Positions 16,347 to 24,914 of a stretch of 64,000 bases of DNA are shown here, in pieces. A program made the translations under genes and the position numbers. Location: contig CAVRZO010000008.1 in the NCBI GenBank assembly GCA_963725615.1, forward strand, positions 1 to 64,000, read 5' to 3'. The notes beneath the pieces were generated by a model. That model ran no database searches and had not been told where the DNA came from. It saw only the letters and a list, made by a program, of their open reading frames with translations. Source of the stretch: JAIQFF01 sp963725615 (GTDB lineage: Bacteria > Acidobacteriota > Terriglobia > Terriglobales > Acidobacteriaceae). The stretch's first letter is position 1, and every line of letters begins with the position of its first letter.

Positions 16347-16886
16347 CTAGGCGCTGCGGCGCGGACGCAGGGTCAGATCACGAACCTGCGCCAGTACACT
16401 CGATAACTGCATCCCGTTCAGCTGCGCCACGAACGGCATCAGTTCCGCGATAAACTGATCTTTCATCAGTTCACCGATTTCTTCCTGGCGGTTGCGTTCG
16501 CCGCCGGAAAGCAGATCGGGCACGGTAACTTCCAGCGCGCGGGCCAGCCGTTCCAGTGAGGAAAGGGTCGGGGTAGCCTTTTCGTTTTCGATCTTCGACA
16601 CGTAGGTCCGGGGGACCGACATGCGGGCCGCCAGTTGGCGTTGGCTGAGTCCGCTCCGCAAGCGGAGCGAACGGATCGAAGTCGCCAGGTTCAGATGTCC
16701 ACGGCCGTTGCCATTCGCCGGCATCATCTGCGGCGGTGGCGGGGCCATGACGACTTCCGGCTCTTCCTCATCTAACGAGGCATGGCAGCGGCGGCAAAGA
16801 TCATTGGTGGTACGGAACTGGACCAGCAGGCAGTGATCGCAACGAACTACTTCCCTTGAATCTACGGGTGCAAGGGTAGTGGCCAT
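16347..16886 (-). CDS. XRE-family regulator with N-terminal zinc ribbon
   Basis: 179 residues. The first 40 contain two CxxC pairs (CDHC and CRRC), a probable zinc ribbon. A Pro-rich linker leads to a Cro/C1-type helix-turn-helix around residues 68-122 (SIRSLRLRSGLSQRQLAARMSV, YVSKIENEKATPTL). The C-terminal 50 residues are helical. This combination of zinc ribbon plus XRE HTH is a standalone transcription factor; its targets are unknown. Divergent from the HD-domain gene at 17083. Confidence 0.85.
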   Translation of the reverse strand: MATTLAPVDSREVVRCDHCLLVQFRTTNDLCRRCHASLDEEEPEVVMAPPPPQMMPANGNGRGHLNLATSIRSLRLRSGLSQRQLAARMSVPRTYVSKIENEKATPTLSSLERLARALEVTVPDLLSGGERNRQEEIGELMKDQFIAELMPFVAQLNGMQLSSVLAQVRDLTLRPRRSA

Positions 16887-17082
16887 CTAGGTGTGGGAGG
16901 GCCAGAGCGGGGCTTCTCCGGAACGAAGAAATAATCGAGGAAAATTCCTTCATTCCAACCTGCAGCGTAATCTGAGGTACAACACCTGTGGATGTCAAGA
17001 ACATTTCGGGGTCAAACACAAAACGCGTCGTGGTAAAAGCAAAACGAGCTGGAGAAAAACCGGAGAAAACAGGTAAGAAACC

Positions 17083-17664
17083 ATGAACGCTCGAGAGCAG
17101 GCGTGGGGTTTACTAACTGAGTTCACCCAATCGGAAAGTTTGCGCAAGCACGCACTGGCAGTCGAGGCTTGCATGCGTGCTTATGCGCGGAAATTTCATC
17201 CTGGCTCGGCCCCTGACGAAGAATTGTGGGGCGTAGTCGGACTGCTGCACGACTTCGATTACGAAAAGTATCCCAGCCTCGACGATCATCCCTACAAGGG
17301 CAACGAAATATTGAGAGACCGCGGCTATTCGGACGAAATCCGCCGCGCCATCATGTCGCACGCCGAATATTCCGGCGTGACCCGGGATTCTCAGATGGAA
17401 AAGGCGCTCTTCGCCTGTGACGAACTGGCGGGATTCATCACCGCATGCGCGCTGGTCAAGCCGGGAAAGTCGTTGGCGGAAGTCGACGCGAAGTCAGTCC
17501 GAAGAAAAATGAAGGACAAAGCCTTCGCCCGCGGCGTGAAGCGCGAAGATGTTATAAATGGCGCCGCAGATCTGGGAGTAGACCTGGAAGAGCACATCGC
17601 GTTCTGTGTAGAAGCACTGAAGGAAATCGCGGACAAGCTGGGACTAGACGGAAAAATAGGTTAA
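17083..17664 (+). CDS. HD-domain hydrolase
   Basis: 193 residues of the HDIG-related family. Metal-ligand motifs visible are H24 (KHALAVE), HD in GLLHDFDYEKYP (near residue 53), a further His in SHAEYSG (near 92) and the CDELAGF Asp (near 107). Family members are phosphohydrolases of nucleotides or nucleotide signals; the substrate is unknown. The region 16887-17082 before it is A-rich next to the start and has no other feature. Confidence 0.85.
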   Translation: MNAREQAWGLLTEFTQSESLRKHALAVEACMRAYARKFHPGSAPDEELWGVVGLLHDFDYEKYPSLDDHPYKGNEILRDRGYSDEIRRAIMSHAEYSGVTRDSQMEKALFACDELAGFITACALVKPGKSLAEVDAKSVRRKMKDKAFARGVKREDVINGAADLGVDLEEHIAFCVEALKEIADKLGLDGKIG

Positions 17665-17773
17665 CCGCGGGTGCCCCGTCCTCGTCGTTCCGCACTTTGG
17701 AACGACAGGGCGGGGGGTCGGTCGCACACCCACCCTGTCTCTCCAGAAAACGGAGAGACGAGGGTGGGGCCCG

Positions 17774-19354
17774 TCACCGGAGCGCCCCTGCCACTTTCCC
17801 GCTGGCAATCAGATCCGCGACCCGCGCGAAGTCCTGATACATCACTCGGTCTTTGTCCATGGTGGCACAAACGGAACGAATCGCTGCATGCGCCGCCTGT
17901 CCCCGCTTCGAAGTTTTGAGGGGAGCCAGAAAATCCAGGGCCTGGGCCGCGGCCATGGCTTCGATCGCCATCGCATTGCGGGAGTTTTCCACAATGCGTT
18001 TCAACTTGAGGGCGGCTGTCATCCCCATCGACACATAGTCTTCCTTGTTGCCGGAGGTCGTAATCGAATCCACCGAGGCGGGATGCGCCAGCACCTTGTT
18101 TTCGCTGACCAGCGATGCGGCAGCGACCTGCGCCATCATGAATCCGGAATTGAGGCCCGCGCCGGCGGCTAGAAATGGAGGCAGACCTTCGCTCAGGGCC
18201 GGGTTTACCAGGCGCTCCAGCCTGCGCTCGGAGATGCCTGCCAGCGCGCTCAGGGCGATGCCGAGAAAATCCAGGGCGAAAGCCAGGGGCTGGCCGTGAA
18301 AATTTCCACCGGAGATGACGTCGGCTTCGATGCTGGCGGAGCTTCGCTCCGCTGGGCGGACGAGGGCGTCCGCCCCTACGTGAGTTGGAACGGTTTTCAT
18401 GAATACCAGCGGGTTGTCTACCGCTGAGTTCACTTCAATTTCCATGACTTCGCGGCAGTGAGAGAGCGTGTCGCGAACCGCGCCGTGGACTTGGGGCATG
18501 CAACGGAGAGAGTAAGCGTCCTGCACGCGGTCGCAGTCGACGTGCGACTGGCGCAGCGAGCTGCCTTCCAGCATCTTGCGCAGGTTCGCCGCCGTCCGGA
18601 GCTGGCCGGGATGCGGACGAGCCTTATGGATGCGTTCATCGAAGGCGACGTCGGTGCCCCGTAAGGCGTCGAGCGAGAGGGCGCCGATCACGTCTGCCGT
18701 ATCTGCCAGGATCTCGGACGCCAACAGCGCGAGGACTCCGACTGCCAGCATCGCCTGCGTGCCGTTGATGAGAGAGACTGCTTCCTTAGCTTCGAGCATC
18801 AGCGGCTTGATTTGAGCGCGCCGCATGGCGTCAGCGGCGGGAACGCGCAGGCCTTTCTCATCCAGGCATTCGCCTTCGCCAATCAGTGCCAACGCGAGGT
18901 GGGCCAATGGAGCCAGATCGCCGCTGGCTCCCACGCTGCCTTGCGAGGGCACCATCGGCGTGACGCCACGGTTCAGCATCTCGCAAATCGTATCGATGAC
19001 AGCCCCGCGCACTCCGGAGTGTCCTTTAGAGAGAGAATTGGCGCGCAGCAGCATCATGGCGCGAGTTTCAGCGGCGGAGAGCGGCTCGCCTATCCCCCCG
19101 GCATGGGAACGCACCAGATTAAGTTGCAGATCTCGAATCTGGTCGCCGGCAATGCGGACGTCAGCGAGTTTGCCCACCCCCGTGGTGATCGCGTAAGACA
19201 CGCGATTTTCCGCGACCAGCGCATCCACCACTGCGCGGGCACGATCGACCGCTTCGCGTGCGTCGGGATCAAGTAGGACGGGGAGGCGATCAATCGCGAC
19301 TTCGCGGACCACCTCGAGAGTGAGGTCTTTGCCGCTGATATGAAGAGCTTTCAA
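17774..19354 (-). CDS. hutH: histidine ammonia-lyase
   Basis: Deaminates L-histidine to urocanate using the MIO cofactor made from Ala-Ser-Gly, here A143-S144-G145 in GSVGASGDLAPLAHL. Other family motifs are YAITTGVG (near 54), SLINGTQAM (near 194), SGGNFHGQP (near 348) and the E/K-rich SEQ end SMGM...NSRNAMAIEAM. At 526 residues it is 15-20 residues longer than usual. The excess lies between DNPLVF and VISGGNFH (residues about 320-345), where a GC-rich palindromic element is read in frame. No other hut gene is adjacent. A 7-bp tandem repeat sits just before the start. Confidence 0.93.
   Translation of the reverse strand: MKALHISGKDLTLEVVREVAIDRLPVLLDPDAREAVDRARAVVDALVAENRVSYAITTGVGKLADVRIAGDQIRDLQLNLVRSHAGGIGEPLSAAETRAMMLLRANSLSKGHSGVRGAVIDTICEMLNRGVTPMVPSQGSVGASGDLAPLAHLALALIGEGECLDEKGLRVPAADAMRRAQIKPLMLEAKEAVSLINGTQAMLAVGVLALLASEILADTADVIGALSLDALRGTDVAFDERIHKARPHPGQLRTAANLRKMLEGSSLRQSHVDCDRVQDAYSLRCMPQVHGAVRDTLSHCREVMEIEVNSAVDNPLVFMKTVPTHVGADALVRPAERSSASIEADVISGGNFHGQPLAFALDFLGIALSALAGISERRLERLVNPALSEGLPPFLAAGAGLNSGFMMAQVAAASLVSENKVLAHPASVDSITTSGNKEDYVSMGMTAALKLKRIVENSRNAMAIEAMAAAQALDFLAPLKTSKRGQAAHAAIRSVCATMDKDRVMYQDFARVADLIASGKVAGALR
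18320..18397. repeat. palindromic element inserted in frame in hutH
   Basis: Two hairpins lie back to back, GCGGAGCTTCGCTCCGC (18335-18351) and GGGCGGACG...CGTCCGCCC (18353-18374). They resemble the window's intergenic palindromes. They encode residues such as VGADALVRPAERSS, absent from the usual HutH alignment, where only about five residues join LVF to VISGG. The reading frame is kept. Confidence 0.6.
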
Positions 19355-19355
19355 A

Positions 19356-19390
19356 GCAGTTTCCAGTTTCTGGTTTCGGGTTTCAAAATC
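19356..19390. repeat. degenerate 7-bp tandem repeat (locus 3)
   Basis: Units gcagttt, ccagttt, ctggttt, cgggttt, caaaatc fill the 37-bp gap between the thioesterase stop and the hutH start. Confidence 0.6.
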
Positions 19391-19391
19391 C

Positions 19392-19856
19392 CTACTTCCC
19401 TATCGCGCTGCGGAACGCTCTTAGGTAATTTTCCGGCAGCGGCGTTGCCTTCATCTTTGAATCGAAGATCATGTGCATGGTCTCGCCTTCCGCTAGAACC
19501 TCGTTGTCGTCGGCTCGCACCAACTCGTAGCCAAAATGAATCATGGACTCGCGTACATTCCGTAGATGAGTCCGGACAATGATTTCGTCGTCGTACCGTG
19601 CCGGCGCCTTGTAGCGGCAGCGCGCATCCACCACCGGGATGAAGCACCCGTGGTCCCGTTCCAGGTCGCGATAGTTAAACCCGAGCTGCCGCATCAGGTC
19701 AACGCGGCCGATTTCGAACCAGATGAAGTGATTGGCGTGGTAAACCACTCCCATCTGATCAGTCTCGGCGTAGCGCACCCGCACCCGGCTCTCCGAGACT
19801 ACGCCTACATGATTGTTCCGCGCGTTCACTCGCTGGTCGTTCACTCTTTGCTCCAC
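19392..19856 (-). CDS. acyl-CoA thioesterase, YbgC/FadM hotdog family
   Basis: 154 residues with the 4-hydroxybenzoyl-CoA thioesterase-type hotdog signature VRYAETDQMGVVYHANHFIWFEIGR, in which the Asp and the Tyr/His/Asn set are intact. A GTG at 19856 starts the frame and overlaps the enoyl-CoA hydratase stop by 16 bp. The true start may be nearer VSESRVRVRYAETD. Cytoplasmic; hydrolyses acyl-CoA of unknown chain type. Last gene of the acyl-CoA catabolism operon. Confidence 0.88.
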   Translation of the reverse strand: MEQRVNDQRVNARNNHVGVVSESRVRVRYAETDQMGVVYHANHFIWFEIGRVDLMRQLGFNYRDLERDHGCFIPVVDARCRYKAPARYDDEIIVRTHLRNVRESMIHFGYELVRADDNEVLAEGETMHMIFDSKMKATPLPENYLRAFRSAIGK

Positions 19857-20623
19857 CGCGGCTTACGCTTTTCCAGAAACGACGTGATGCCCTCGCGGAA
19901 GTCGGCGGTGGTGCGGATGCGCGCGTTGTCTTGGACGGCTTCGGCAATCTGATGGTCGAGCTGCCCCGCGATGAATCCGTTGATGAGGCGCTTCGTCGCT
20001 CGCACCGACGACGGGCTGTTCTCCATGATCTGCGCTGCCAGGTCGCGCGCTCGGGCCATCAGTCGCAGCGGCTCGACTACTTCGTTCACCAGGCCAAAGG
20101 TGTGAGCTTCGGCCGCGTCGATCAGCCGTCCGGTCAGCAGCAGGTCGCGCGCGATCTTGTGCCCGACCTGCCAGACCAGCATGGAAGAAACGATGGCCGG
20201 AACGAATCCGATGCGAACTTCGGTGTAACCGAACTTGGCTTCAGGTACAGCCAGTGTGAAATCGCACATGGTGGCGAATCCCGTGCCGCCGGCGATAGCC
20301 GCACCGTTTACCGCGGCGATCGTGGGCAGAGGAAAATCGTAAATGCGACGGAAGATGCGGGCCATGCGCGCTGAGTCCTGCACGTTGTCCTCGTGCGTTC
20401 TCCCCAGCAGGGCTTTCAACTCATCGAGGTCCATGCCCGCGCAAAAAGCTTTACCTGCGCCGGTCAATATGACAACCTGCGCGGCAGATTTCTCGACTTC
20501 ATCAAGAGCGGCGAGCAATTCTTCCACCAGCGCCCGACTGATGGCATTGCGCTTCTCCGGACGGTTGAGCGTAATGGTGGCGACGCCGGAGTCGAACCCA
20601 AGCTGAATTGTCTTATATTCCAT
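19841..20623 (-). CDS. enoyl-CoA hydratase/isomerase (possible methylglutaconyl-CoA hydratase)
   Basis: 260 residues of the crotonase fold. The oxyanion-hole segments are GKAFCAGMDLDEL (near 60) and NGAAIAGGTGFATMCD (near 107), and the tail is FLEKRKPRW. Start ATG 20623 (MEYKTIQLG) is preferred over a TTG at 20638 that would overlap the upstream stop. Lying directly after the HMG-CoA lyase gene and near an MCC-type carboxylase, it may hydrate 3-methylglutaconyl-CoA in leucine breakdown. The sequence alone does not fix the substrate. Confidence 0.9.
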   Translation of the reverse strand: MEYKTIQLGFDSGVATITLNRPEKRNAISRALVEELLAALDEVEKSAAQVVILTGAGKAFCAGMDLDELKALLGRTHEDNVQDSARMARIFRRIYDFPLPTIAAVNGAAIAGGTGFATMCDFTLAVPEAKFGYTEVRIGFVPAIVSSMLVWQVGHKIARDLLLTGRLIDAAEAHTFGLVNEVVEPLRLMARARDLAAQIMENSPSSVRATKRLINGFIAGQLDHQIAEAVQDNARIRTTADFREGITSFLEKRKPRWSKE

Positions 20624-20634
20624 GTTGTCGCAAT

Positions 20635-21513
20635 TCAATCGGCGGCGGCCGACTCGCTGTAGCGAGCCCGCAACTCAGCCGTAATCCGCAGCAGGACATC
20701 CAATGATTTCAGCGCCGGCAACTCTGCTCCGCTTTGCTGCAGCGCCTCCACCACTTTCTCCGTCGCAATATTTCCCACCAATGCGTCCTGCGCGAAGGGG
20801 CACCCGCCCAGTCCACCCAATGCGGCATCAAAACGCCGGCACCCCGCATCATACGCGGCCAGAATCTTCTCTGCCGCCTGCTCGGGACGGCTATGCAGAT
20901 GCCCCCCAATCTCCAGATAATCGAACTTCGAATTCACCGCCGAAAACAATTCGCGAATCTGTGCTGGCCCGGCCAGCCCCACCGTGTCCGCCAAAGAAAT
21001 CGTGCGAACCCCGAGGGATTCGAGAAGGTCCACTGCATCGACCACTTCGCCGACATTCCAGGGATCGCCGTAAGGATTGCCGAACGCCATCGAAATGTAA
21101 ACCACAGTCTCGAGTCCGGCCGGCTCGGCCTTGTTCTTGATCTTCTCGAGTTCATCAATCGCGTCTTCGAGAGACTGGCGCTGATTGTTCTGCAAGAACG
21201 TCGGCGAGACGGAATAGGGAAAGCCCACCGTCTGCACCGCCTCGGTGGCAATCGCCCGCTCGACTCCTTTTTCGTTAACCACGATCCCGATAATTTCAAC
21301 ATCGTCGGGTGGATCGAGTTCTTTCACGACCTCTTCCGAATCAGCCATCTGGGGCACGGCCTTGGCCGAGACGAAAGAAACCGCATCGATGTGTTTGAAC
21401 CCGGCGCTGATCAGCGCCTTCAGATAGTCGGTCTTGATGTACGCAGGAATCTGCCCCTTCAGCCCCTGCCAGGCATCGCGCGGACACTCAACGAGTTTTA
21501 CGGAATTGGACAT
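20635..21513 (-). CDS. hydroxymethylglutaryl-CoA lyase-like protein
   Basis: A TIM-barrel lyase expected to split HMG-CoA into acetoacetate and acetyl-CoA. The signature near residue 235 (GGLGGCPFA with the catalytic Cys) is intact, as is the Asn of GNIATE, and a His-x-His metal pair is seen in GGHLHSRP. The N-terminal motif is unusual, reading ECPRDAWQGL where most lyases have E.GPRDG.Q; the Arg and Asp are kept. ATG 21513 (MSNSVKLVEC) is preferred; a TTG at 21573 adds 20 unrelated residues and would overlap the small membrane gene. Part of a leucine-degradation cluster. Confidence 0.87.
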   Translation of the reverse strand: MSNSVKLVECPRDAWQGLKGQIPAYIKTDYLKALISAGFKHIDAVSFVSAKAVPQMADSEEVVKELDPPDDVEIIGIVVNEKGVERAIATEAVQTVGFPYSVSPTFLQNNQRQSLEDAIDELEKIKNKAEPAGLETVVYISMAFGNPYGDPWNVGEVVDAVDLLESLGVRTISLADTVGLAGPAQIRELFSAVNSKFDYLEIGGHLHSRPEQAAEKILAAYDAGCRRFDAALGGLGGCPFAQDALVGNIATEKVVEALQQSGAELPALKSLDVLLRITAELRARYSESAAAD

Positions 21514-21550
21514 ACCAGGCTTCACTTCCACCGAGCAAGCTCGTCCCGGA

Positions 21551-21781
21551 TCATTTGTGATGTCGGACGTCAATGACGGCTGAAATCACCGCCGCGACAA
21601 AGCAGCCGACACCGACAAATAAAAGGAGATAGAACAATGGGCCGGGATCTACCCAAGCCCCAAGATCTCCATTTTCTCTTGCTTGGCTGATCACGGCCGC
21701 TTCGTGCAACCTGGTGATTACGATTGACGCAGGCGCCAAGGCAGCAAGAGCGACCAGAATCTTGGTCCGTCCACTCAGCAA
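21551..21781 (-). CDS. small two-helix membrane protein
   Basis: 76 residues from a TTG start. There are two hydrophobic helices (about 8-25 and 48-68), an acidic loop between them, and a basic tail ending DVRHHK, which fits a cytoplasmic C-terminus. It fills the gap between the carboxylase and lyase genes on the same strand. No family recognised and no strong ribosome site, so it may not be translated. Confidence 0.42.
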   Translation of the reverse strand: MLSGRTKILVALAALAPASIVITRLHEAAVISQARENGDLGAWVDPGPLFYLLLFVGVGCFVAAVISAVIDVRHHK

Positions 21782-21838
21782 GTGATGCTATCCCACTTTC
21801 TCCGTCGTCTTAATACACACAATCCGTAGGGTCTTGCA

Positions 21839-23539
21839 TCATGTTTGCAGCACTCCAACTTTGAACTCGGGCACGTCCGGGTTCAGAGCGGCGGCTTCGA
21901 GTGCCTGCGTGATGGCCTCGCGGGTTTCCACCGGATCAATGATCTTATCAATCCACAGCCGGGCGGCGCCGTAGCGTGGATCGGTCTGTTCGTCGTAGGT
22001 TTTCTTCACCGACTCGTACAGTTCTTTCCGTTCTTCGTCGCTCAGCTTCTTGCCGCTGCGTTCGAGTTGCTTGATCTTGATTTCGACCAGCGTGCCGGCC
22101 GCGGAATCGCCGCTCATGACCGCGTAGCGCGCGGTGGGCCAGGCAAACACGAAGCGCGGATCATAGGCTTTCCCGCACATGGCATAGTGGCCGGCGCCAA
22201 ACGAGCCTCCGACAATCACCGTGATCTTGGGAACAACCGAGTTCGACACCGCGTTCACCAGCTTCGCTCCGGCCTTGATGATGCCGCTCCACTCCGCGTC
22301 GCGTCCCACCATGAATCCATTTACGTCGTGAAAGAAGACGAGAGGGACCAGGTTCTGATTGCAGTCCATGATGAAACGGGCCGCCTTCTCCGCCGACTCG
22401 GTGTAGATCACTCCTCCGAACTCAAGTCGCTTGTGGCCTTCATGGTCGGTCTGCTGCGCGTGCAGCTTTTGATTGGCCACGATCCCCACCGCGAAGCCGC
22501 CGATGCGCGCGTAGCCGCAGATGATGGTCTTGCCGTACTCCGCTTTGTATTCGTCGAAGCGGCTGCCATCCACGATGCGGGCCAGGATTTCTTTCGTGTC
22601 ATACGGGCGCGCCGGCGAGGAATCGTAGATGCCGTAAATTTCTTCCGAGGCCAGCGCCGGCGGTTGCGGCTTGCGGCGGTCCCACGGAGACTGCCGGCGG
22701 TACCCCCATTTCTCGATGATCGCGCGGATACGAGTGAGGCAAGCTTCGTCGTTAGGCTCGCGGAAATCCACCGTGCCGCTGATGGCAGAATGCATCGCTG
22801 CGCCGCCCAGTTCGTCGGCGGAAACCTTTTGGCCGATCGCGGCCTGCACCAGTGCCGGCCCGGCGAGAAACAGTCCGCTGCCATCGGTCATGAGCACGTG
22901 ATCGCACATCACCGGCAGGTAGCCGCCGCCAGCGACACACATGCCCATGATGGCCGCGATTTGCGAAATTCCCATGGCCGACATCACCGCGTTATTGCGG
23001 AAGACGCGGCCGAAGTCGTCGGTGTCGGGGAAGACATCTTCCTGCAGTGGAAGAAAGACTCCGGCGGAGTCCACCAGATAAACCGTCGGCACACGGTTCT
23101 CGATAGATATGTTCTGGGCACGAATCACTTTCTTCGCCGTCATGGGGAAGAAAGCGCCGGCTTTCACGGTCGCATCGTTGGCGATGATCATCACCAGGCG
23201 GGTTTGAATACGAGCCAATCCGGTAATCACTCCGGCAGCGGGAGCGCCGCCCCACTCTTCATACATGCCGTGAGCGCTATAGGCGCCCAATTCGAAAAAC
23301 ATTCCCGGATCAACCAGCAGATTGATGCGCTCGCGCGCGGTCAGCCGTCCCTTATTGTGCTGGCTCTCGATCGCTTTGGGCCCGCCGCCCTCGCGTATCC
23401 TCTCCTCTTCGTTGCGCACCTGCGAGACCAGGTCGGCCAGGAAGCGCATATTGGCTTCAAAACGTGCCGAGGTGGGATCGATGTGCGACTCGAGAACGGT
23501 GGAACTCGAGGGCATTCCGGGATCAATGCGTTCGTTCAT
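21839..23539 (-). CDS. acyl-CoA carboxylase beta (carboxyltransferase) subunit, methylcrotonyl-CoA type
   Basis: 566 residues with the two crotonase-like halves of biotin-dependent carboxyltransferases. The sequence follows the MCC beta pattern: KGRLTARERINLLVDPG, EEWGGAPAAGVITG, NDATVKAGAFFPMTAKK, YLVDSAGVFLPLQ, GGGYLPVMCDH and GGSFGAGHYAMCGKAYDPR (near 440). It carboxylates a biotin-loaded substrate such as 3-methylcrotonyl-CoA. No biotin carboxylase/BCCP subunit is encoded in the window, so its partner must be elsewhere. Context (HMG-CoA lyase, enoyl-CoA hydratase) supports leucine catabolism. Confidence 0.92.
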   Translation of the reverse strand: MNERIDPGMPSSSTVLESHIDPTSARFEANMRFLADLVSQVRNEEERIREGGGPKAIESQHNKGRLTARERINLLVDPGMFFELGAYSAHGMYEEWGGAPAAGVITGLARIQTRLVMIIANDATVKAGAFFPMTAKKVIRAQNISIENRVPTVYLVDSAGVFLPLQEDVFPDTDDFGRVFRNNAVMSAMGISQIAAIMGMCVAGGGYLPVMCDHVLMTDGSGLFLAGPALVQAAIGQKVSADELGGAAMHSAISGTVDFREPNDEACLTRIRAIIEKWGYRRQSPWDRRKPQPPALASEEIYGIYDSSPARPYDTKEILARIVDGSRFDEYKAEYGKTIICGYARIGGFAVGIVANQKLHAQQTDHEGHKRLEFGGVIYTESAEKAARFIMDCNQNLVPLVFFHDVNGFMVGRDAEWSGIIKAGAKLVNAVSNSVVPKITVIVGGSFGAGHYAMCGKAYDPRFVFAWPTARYAVMSGDSAAGTLVEIKIKQLERSGKKLSDEERKELYESVKKTYDEQTDPRYGAARLWIDKIIDPVETREAITQALEAAALNPDVPEFKVGVLQT

Positions 23540-23625
23540 GAGTGGAAGGAGTTACGGTATAACAGCCAAGCTGGAAGGCGCAAACGGCGGCTGTGAACCG
23601 CCCTCTTATACGATCTGCCAACCGG

Positions 23626-24357
23626 CTACACGCTCTTCTCCAACCATCGTTCCAGCCGGCACCCATCTTCCTCCAGAAAAAAACTGCCGCTTCCAAAGCA
23701 CTCGCCAAAAATGCGATGCGACTCGGGATCGCGTGCTGCGCGTGTAATCCATTGCTTCCCTACCTGGTATTGGCTGGCCGTGAACCATTTTTGCGGTAGG
23801 ACTTCGACCAGCCGCGCGTTGGGATAGACGACGTAGAGCGCGAACGCCGGATCGTCCGGGCCTTTCGCGGGATAGCTGGTCGGGACGATCAACTCGTCCA
23901 CCGTCTGCAACTCGGGCGGCACTTCAATCTTGTTTATGCCCGCAGACAAGCCGAGTGAGATTTCAAATTCAGCCAGGGGCGCCGCCGCCGAATAGATGCG
24001 CTCACTCGACGGTTTGAACCAGCCGGCAATTTCGATCAGATCAAAAGCTTGGAGTTGATCGGGATCGAAACAGGTGATGCGAATGCTGCGGCCTTCCGGG
24101 CACCAGATTCCCAGGTGGGCGGGGGCCACAAAAAACGGGCGGCAATATGTGTTCAGCGCGAGTCGCGGTTTGTCCGGTTCCTGCTGCAAGGCCAGAGTGA
24201 CAACGTAGCCCAGCGGTCCCTCGCTGCCGTGATGGGTCCAGGTGAAGCGCTGGCCAGCTACAGAACTGAACGCGGGGAAAGTCTTCCAGTACCAGGGCGT
24301 GGGCCCGACCGTGTGCTGGAGAATATCTTTAAGGCGTGAGGTGCTAATCTCGGCCAT
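23626..24357 (-). CDS. conserved hypothetical protein
   Basis: 243 residues, soluble, no signal peptide, rich in Trp/Pro/Phe and beta-prone segments. The start MAEISTSRLKDI (24357) is chosen; a GTG three codons earlier overlaps the upstream stop. It is translationally coupled to the B12-binding subunit gene and precedes the carboxylase gene by 86 bp on the same strand. It is therefore probably co-expressed with acyl-CoA catabolism. No domain recognised. Confidence 0.65.
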   Translation of the reverse strand: MAEISTSRLKDILQHTVGPTPWYWKTFPAFSSVAGQRFTWTHHGSEGPLGYVVTLALQQEPDKPRLALNTYCRPFFVAPAHLGIWCPEGRSIRITCFDPDQLQAFDLIEIAGWFKPSSERIYSAAAPLAEFEISLGLSAGINKIEVPPELQTVDELIVPTSYPAKGPDDPAFALYVVYPNARLVEVLPQKWFTASQYQVGKQWITRAARDPESHRIFGECFGSGSFFLEEDGCRLERWLEKSV

Positions 24358-24362
24358 CAATA

Positions 24363-24782
24363 TCACGTGGCCGTGGGCACGCCGCGAGGTTTGACGTTGC
24401 CGCGAATGAACTGGACGATGTCATCCATGGATGTGCCCGGCTGGAAAATGGCTGCCACACCAATCTTCTTGAGATTTTCCACGTCCTGGTTGGGGATAAT
24501 GCCGCCAACCACCACCAGCACGTCGTCCATCTTGTTCTGCTTGAGCAAGTCCATCACGCGGGGGACGATGGCATTGTGCGCGCCGGAAAGAATCGAGAGT
24601 CCGATGACGTGAACGTCTTCCTGCAACGCCGCGTTGACGATCATCTCCGGCGTCTGACGCAGGCCGGTATAGATAACCTCCATACCGGCGTCGCGCAATG
24701 CGCGAGCGATCACTTTGGCTCCGCGATCGTGCCCGTCGAGGCCGGGCTTGGCTACCAGCACGCGGATCTTCAGGTCGGCCAT
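24363..24782 (-). CDS. methylmalonyl-CoA mutase, cobalamin-binding subunit
   Basis: 139 residues of the stand-alone B12-binding domain: the base-off motif DGHDRGAKVIA (DxHxxG, His near residue 17), SILSGAH and the GGIIPNQD segment. It complements the separate catalytic subunit encoded at 27913-29712, which lacks this domain; together they would isomerise methylmalonyl-CoA and succinyl-CoA. The ATG at 24782 follows a GGAGGT site, and an earlier in-frame ATG is not needed. The two subunits are separated by several unrelated genes, which is uncommon. Confidence 0.92.
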   Translation of the reverse strand: MADLKIRVLVAKPGLDGHDRGAKVIARALRDAGMEVIYTGLRQTPEMIVNAALQEDVHVIGLSILSGAHNAIVPRVMDLLKQNKMDDVLVVVGGIIPNQDVENLKKIGVAAIFQPGTSMDDIVQFIRGNVKPRGVPTAT

Positions 24783-24856
24783 TGACCTCCATTTAAACAC
24801 AGAGGGCGGGGAGGTGCACAGTTACTGGGGATTGCCGACTTTAGACTAGGTTGTGG

Positions 24857-24898
24857 ATTCAGATCTCAGATCTCAGATTTCAGATCTCAGTTCTCAGA
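24857..24898. repeat. degenerate 7-bp tandem repeat (locus 4)
   Basis: Six units in phase: attcaga, tctcaga, tctcaga, tttcaga, tctcagt, tctcaga. It lies between the B12-subunit gene and the glycosylase gene. Confidence 0.75.
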
Positions 24899-24914
24899 CT
24901 TGGCGGGCGGGCCA

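Noticed and set aside
21845..23596. Long plus-strand open frame opposite the carboxylase gene
   Set aside because: It mirrors the carboxylase codons; its His/Arg/Gly-rich composition has no domain and no ribosome site.
24857..24898. CRISPR-like repeat array
   Set aside because: Repeats are 7 bp, directly adjacent and without spacers; no cas gene.
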